NCBI GenBank assembly: GCA_934316845.1
Contig: CAKRDZ010000003.1
Coordinates: 1 to 64,000 of the forward strand
DNA: 64,000 nt
Direction of reading: 5' to 3'
Origin: an uncultured Eubacterium sp.
Lineage (GTDB): Bacteria; Bacillota; Clostridia; Lachnospirales; Lachnospiraceae
Within the stretch, counting starts at the first letter, position 1. Each line of letters starts with the position of its first letter. A model generated the notes under the pieces. That model had not been told where the DNA came from and did not search any database. It saw nothing but the letters and a program-made list of their open reading frames with translations. A program made the translations under genes and the position numbers. Of this stretch, positions 60,290 to 64,000 are shown piece by piece.

Positions 60290-62611
60290 CTATTTCGTAA
60301 TTTTTATGCGTAGACTGGCCTTCTTCCGGCTGCCGTCTCTGGCGGCCGCAGTAATGCGCACGGTATGTCCGATTCCCTTCTTTTTCGCCCGGACGACACC
60401 GGAATTTGAGACGCTTGCCCACTTTTTCCGGGAACTGGTCCACTTGAGCTTCTTATTGGACACGTGGGAAGGGGTATAGCGGATCTTCAATTTATATGTA
60501 TGACCGGCGCGGAGTGTCCTGATTTTTTTCTTAAATTTTAATTTCCGAATTTTTACAGTTTTTTGGGAGGAGGTATCCGTACCGGAAGACTTGTCTGCGG
60601 AAGTATCCGAGCCGGTGCGTGTGGTATGGATGGTGGTAATGGTATCTTCCGGCAGTTCGGAAGGAGTGGAATCCGGAGTTTCCTGAGTCTGGTATACCGT
60701 AAGTCTGCTCAGGTCAAGAATACCGCCGGCGGCACATTTGCCGGCAAGAGAGGATATTTCGCGGACAGATGCCAGAAGGCGGTTCCTGCGGTTGTAAGAA
60801 TCTTCTTCCGGGGCATATACGGCACACAGCGCCAGGGCACCCGTGATCATTGGGGCAGCCATGGAAGTCCCGCTCATCAGTTCGTATTGCCCAAAGTCTG
60901 AAGTGTCAGGATCGCCGGTTGAGATGCCGATATTATCGAGGTAGACCGTCGTTGTTCCAAGGGAAGTCCCCGGAGAATCTATCCCCAGAATGCGAAAATA
61001 TAAATGGCCGTCCGATGACGTATAAAAACGGTTGTTTGTGGAACCGGACATGCCGTAGGAATGCATTGTGATGTGTTCCCAGAGGATGGCACCGGTAGTA
61101 CTGTCAGTATTTCCCATCATCATAGAAACATAATACTCTTTGGATGGATCAAGATCTAAGTCTGTTACATCGGCGTATAGATAGGATTGTTTTCTCCGAA
61201 AGGACAGGCTTCCCATATGGATATCCCACTTCAGACATCCCGCCGAGGTTTTCCCGTAAAAATCATTTGAATTATAATGAATCTCGCCTGTGGTAGAAGT
61301 TTTATTCCCAACATCGGAATCGCAGGCAAAAATGTCCATAGAATCCGATGTATCAAGCGACTGGTAAAAACTGGTAAGATCCGGAAGCCCTTCTTCTGTG
61401 GTGCTGTAAAGATCAGGGAAATAGGTATCGCCGATATAGGTAGAGACAATGTTTTCGCCGGGGGCAAAAAGATCAACGGATGTCCGGCCGTAATCCGAGA
61501 AGGAGGCGGCCTCGTCATTGGCAGTGGATGCACCGACTGTCACAATATAATTTCGAAGATCCGAGTACGCAGCGGTGTTATACAGGTCGTAAGGGCATTG
61601 CGCAGTTGACACAGAATCCTGATCCTGTGTATCATTTCCGGCGGCAAAGACAAATAAAATGCCGGATTGTCCAAGGGAACGAATCAGGTTTTTCATCGCT
61701 TCATTGGAAGAACCGCCGCCCCAGGAACAGTTTACGGCAGCAATCGGAATGCCGGAATCTTTTGCCTGTTTGAGATAGGTCAATGCATTGATAATATAAG
61801 AATTATAACATTCTTCGTTCTCATCAAAAATTTTTAAAGTCATTATTTTGGCATTTGAGATGCCGCAGATTCCTTTTTTATTATCCGAGGTGGCGGCGAT
61901 CACACCGGCACAATGCGTACCGTGGCCGGACGTATCGGTACAGTCCGTGGAATCTTCAGCAAAGTTGTAACCGTAAGTGCCCTTCAGGTCAGTGCCGGGA
62001 TTGATCCACAGATGGTCAGCAAGATCTTCGTGGGAGGCATTAATGCCCGTATCCATGACAGCAATGACAGGGTCGTCATTTGCAGAATTATTCGGTTTGG
62101 AAGAAAAGGAAATTCCTGAACCGGAACACTGGTACGACCCTTTGCCGTCAAGATACCATTGTTCTTTTTCGTAGGGGTCATCCGAAGCAAGATACTGCTT
62201 ATAGTCCGGAGAAACTTCGGTGACGTAAGCCTTGTTTTCCAATTTCTGGATAAGCTCCTCGGTCGAATAACGATCAGAGACGGCTTCTGTAATATAGACG
62301 GTCTTATTCTGCAAAAATTCATTTTCAAGGGAGTTTTTCGAAGTGCCGAACAGACGATCCGCGGCACCGAGGGAGGCAGACTGTTTGATGCGGATATCTG
62401 CGTCAAAAGAAGTGGTTCCTTTTTTTGTAAGGGAGGTGCGGGATGGGGAAATCAGGGAGAGGATAACACGGCCGTCTGCATACTCACCATCGCTCGGTAC
62501 AACAGCAGAAGAACAGGTGTCTGCTTTTTCCGCAGCGCGGGATGGAACAACGGCAGTACCTGTGCATAACAAACTTACAATAAGCATCATAATGGTCAAA
62601 CGTTTCAGCAT
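60290..62611 (-). CDS. Secreted subtilisin-like (S8) serine protease
   Basis: 773 residues from the ATG at 62611, 8 bases after GGGAGG. A signal peptide ('LTIMMLIVSLLCTGTAVVPSRA') and a propeptide-like region precede the S8 domain with the triad Asp187 ('VIAVMDTGINASHEDL'), His230 ('TSGHGTHCAGVIA') and Ser583 ('MSGTSMAAPMITG'). The oxyanion Asn is in 'FVFAAGNDTQ'. A large insert of about 170 residues between His and Ser (about 405-570) carries a beta-sandwich. The C-terminal 90 residues are a Lys/Arg-rich Fn3/BIG-like module after a Thr/Ser linker. It probably acts at the cell surface. Confidence 0.92.
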   Translation of the reverse strand: MLKRLTIMMLIVSLLCTGTAVVPSRAAEKADTCSSAVVPSDGEYADGRVILSLISPSRTSLTKKGTTSFDADIRIKQSASLGAADRLFGTSKNSLENEFLQNKTVYITEAVSDRYSTEELIQKLENKAYVTEVSPDYKQYLASDDPYEKEQWYLDGKGSYQCSGSGISFSSKPNNSANDDPVIAVMDTGINASHEDLADHLWINPGTDLKGTYGYNFAEDSTDCTDTSGHGTHCAGVIAATSDNKKGICGISNAKIMTLKIFDENEECYNSYIINALTYLKQAKDSGIPIAAVNCSWGGGSSNEAMKNLIRSLGQSGILFVFAAGNDTQDQDSVSTAQCPYDLYNTAAYSDLRNYIVTVGASTANDEAASFSDYGRTSVDLFAPGENIVSTYIGDTYFPDLYSTTEEGLPDLTSFYQSLDTSDSMDIFACDSDVGNKTSTTGEIHYNSNDFYGKTSAGCLKWDIHMGSLSFRRKQSYLYADVTDLDLDPSKEYYVSMMMGNTDSTTGAILWEHITMHSYGMSGSTNNRFYTSSDGHLYFRILGIDSPGTSLGTTTVYLDNIGISTGDPDTSDFGQYELMSGTSMAAPMITGALALCAVYAPEEDSYNRRNRLLASVREISSLAGKCAAGGILDLSRLTVYQTQETPDSTPSELPEDTITTIHTTRTGSDTSADKSSGTDTSSQKTVKIRKLKFKKKIRTLRAGHTYKLKIRYTPSHVSNKKLKWTSSRKKWASVSNSGVVRAKKKGIGHTVRITAAARDGSRKKASLRIKITK

Positions 62612-62741
62612 GAAAAAACCTCCCATAAAATTAAAAATTTGATAAAAAAACAAAATATTTATTGTATTCTTATTACATAACTGTTATGATTATAGTAATA
62701 TAGATTTGTGTCGAAAAGATGAAGTGAGGAGGAAAAAAGGA

Positions 62742-63824
62742 ATGTTATTTGTAAAAGTGGATGATTTAAAACCGGGAATGCGTCTTGGAAAACCGATTTA
62801 TAATAAAAATGGTGTTTTGCTGTATGACCGGGATACCAAACTTACAGTGCAGGCGATTTATGGTATTCGTAATTTTGGATTGATGGGGCTTTATATATTA
62901 GAACCGGCAGAACCGCTTCCGCCAATGACGGAAGATGATGTCAATTTTGAGCGGTTTCAGACAATGGCAGTATTCAGCATCAAAGAAGATCTGCAGCTGA
63001 TCATTGCCGATAAAAAGGATAAAGGACTGGACTGGCTCTGCAGTCTGATCATTAAAAATTATGCAAACCTTCCGAAAAAGATCAACTTTATACAGAATCT
63101 ACGAAGCAATGATGATTTTACATACAAGCACAGTATCAACGTGGCAATTCTTTCCGCTGTGATCGCCGGAAAGATGAATATGACACCGACCCGCATCAAT
63201 GCCTTGGTAAAAGCGGCACTTTTACATGATTGCGGAGCGGTTGGCATGGTGCCCGCAACCGCAGCGGAGGAAGATCTTCAGCTTCGTGCGGCTGCCAGAA
63301 CACGTACCATTGACATTTTGCGTAATTCCAGAGAAGTGGATGAAGATGTCCTGCGGACGATCATTCATATGCAGGAATTATATGTAAATAATGGCGATGG
63401 CGTTTCCGAAGCAGTTAAAAATAATGTCGAGGCGGCAATCTTATTTGTTGCCGATGCGTATGACCGCCGGACTGCGATGAAGTCATTTGAAGAACCGACA
63501 AGTGAAGTAAAAGCACTGCGTGAATTGTTAGACGATCCTGCACGGTTTGATCCGGTCGTTGTACAGGCACTGATCTCTGGGATCAATGTATTGTATCCGG
63601 GTGTCTGTGTACAGCTTTCCGATCATGTACAGGGACTTGTTCTTCATGAAAATGAAAACGATATATTCAAACCATGGGTTCTTAGTTTTCGGGATAATAA
63701 GATTTACGATCTTTCGAATCCGCAGACGAGTGGAGATCTTGCACTCATTGATATCATGAAGACGATGGATAACCGCATCAAACTGGATCCGGAACTGTTA
63801 AAACAGTATTCACAATCCGAATGA
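62742..63824 (+). CDS. HD-domain (HD-GYP-like) protein
   Basis: 360 residues from the ATG at 62742 after GGAGGAAAAAAGG. The N-terminal part ('VKVDDLKPGMRLGKPIYNKNGVLLYDRDTKL') is typical of proteins with an HD-GYP output. The HD pair is His162-Asp163 ('ALLHDCGAVG'), with 'KHSINVAILSAVI' as the preceding helix. The later GYP triplet is not clearly kept ('NNGDGVSEAVK' sits in its place). So it is either a cyclic-di-GMP phosphodiesterase with a variant site or a degenerate sensor. The protease gene is divergent, sharing the intergenic region. Confidence 0.8.
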   Translation: MLFVKVDDLKPGMRLGKPIYNKNGVLLYDRDTKLTVQAIYGIRNFGLMGLYILEPAEPLPPMTEDDVNFERFQTMAVFSIKEDLQLIIADKKDKGLDWLCSLIIKNYANLPKKINFIQNLRSNDDFTYKHSINVAILSAVIAGKMNMTPTRINALVKAALLHDCGAVGMVPATAAEEDLQLRAAARTRTIDILRNSREVDEDVLRTIIHMQELYVNNGDGVSEAVKNNVEAAILFVADAYDRRTAMKSFEEPTSEVKALRELLDDPARFDPVVVQALISGINVLYPGVCVQLSDHVQGLVLHENENDIFKPWVLSFRDNKIYDLSNPQTSGDLALIDIMKTMDNRIKLDPELLKQYSQSE

Positions 63825-63857
63825 TATTTTCTTTTGGTTTTTTATTACAATTGTCCA

Positions 63858-63886
63858 TTGACAATTTCGGGGAAACTCTTTATTAT
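63858..63886 (+). promoter_or_regulatory. Promoter reading out of the window
   Basis: TTGACA (63858-63863), 17-base spacer, TATTAT (63881-63886). It drives a leader that contains the hairpin at 63954-63992. Confidence 0.75.
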
Positions 63887-63953
63887 AGTTAATAGAAAAT
63901 CAAAGATAAGTGAGAGACGATTAGTTTTCGATAGCGATGTGATGACAGCGATA

Positions 63954-63992
63954 CGGCTTTCGTCCTTTTTATGAGGATGGAAGCTGTTTTCT
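63954..63992 (+). terminator. Leader hairpin/terminator at the window end
   Basis: GGCTTTC-TCCT pairs with AGGA-GAAGCT around TTTTATG, followed by GTTTTCTTT. It could end a short RNA from the 63858 promoter or attenuate a gene beyond the window. Confidence 0.6.
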
Positions 63993-64000
63993 TTAAAATT

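Overview
The window looks like chromosome of a gut-type Firmicute of the family Lachnospiraceae (Roseburia/Agathobacter/Blautia-like; genus not fixed from sequence alone). Supporting signs are AGGAGG ribosome sites with many short gaps and ATGA overlaps, consensus TTGACA-17-TATAAT promoters, a NifU-like/GGGtGRT gene pair, a DUF4846 protein, SpoIID- and VanY-like wall enzymes, and several secreted BIG2-type Ig-like proteins with Pro/Thr/Ala linkers. No rRNA, phage, CRISPR array or intact insertion sequence was seen.

Layout. 1-638: 3' end of a repeat-rich surface protein. 847-4537: orphan sensor kinase, lipoprotein, PH-domain protein, CheV. 4622-15295: a long + strand run with an acidic membrane protein, hisH-hisF, ung, the MoxR/DUF58/transglutaminase trio, topB and a left-handed beta-helix protein. 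15328-17208: a NifU-like + GGGtGRT operon with a near-consensus promoter and its own terminator. 17221-23729: an accessory, AT-richer defence-type island: Fic (reverse strand), a HEPN gene with an in-frame stop, AbiH, an unknown gene, a broken RelE/HigB-like toxin with intact antitoxin, and a compact three-gene operon (TOPRIM-like / DUF4869-like / small P-loop ATPase). 23872-29881: glmS, rfbC, vanZ-like, lrgAB (reverse), and a homocysteine methyltransferase/MTHFR fusion. 29943-40185: a second defence locus, a divergent HTH regulator facing a six-gene operon of small HTH protein, PAPS-reductase/ferredoxin (SspD-like), DUF4007 (SspB-like), large P-loop ATPase (SspC-like), cysteine desulfurase (SspA-like) and DUF262/HNH protein (SspE-like). 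40470-49200: three secreted Ig-like/carbohydrate-binding-type proteins, two of them tandem paralogues, sharing one upstream motif, then a pseudogene remnant. 49389-63824: DUF4846 protein, 39-residue membrane peptide, tRNA-Pro, VanY-like peptidase, MATE exporter, two CobW-type metal GTPases, icd, thiC-type radical SAM enzyme, SpoIID-like protein, YihY/BrkB (reverse), secreted subtilase (reverse) and an HD-domain protein.

How the parts work together. The 30668-40185 genes match the parts list of an Ssp-type DNA phosphorothioation system: SspA supplies sulfur, SspD activates it, SspB and SspC act on DNA, and SspE is the sensing/restricting nuclease. The gene order (D-B-C-A-E), the ferredoxin-fused SspD, the leading small HTH gene and the divergent regulator are the features to check against described loci. 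The 22155-23729 trio is the best candidate for an undescribed defence-like module. The 17221-22100 stretch carries duplicated palindromes and duplicated promoters that tie its genes together. All functional calls are by eye; no database search was run.
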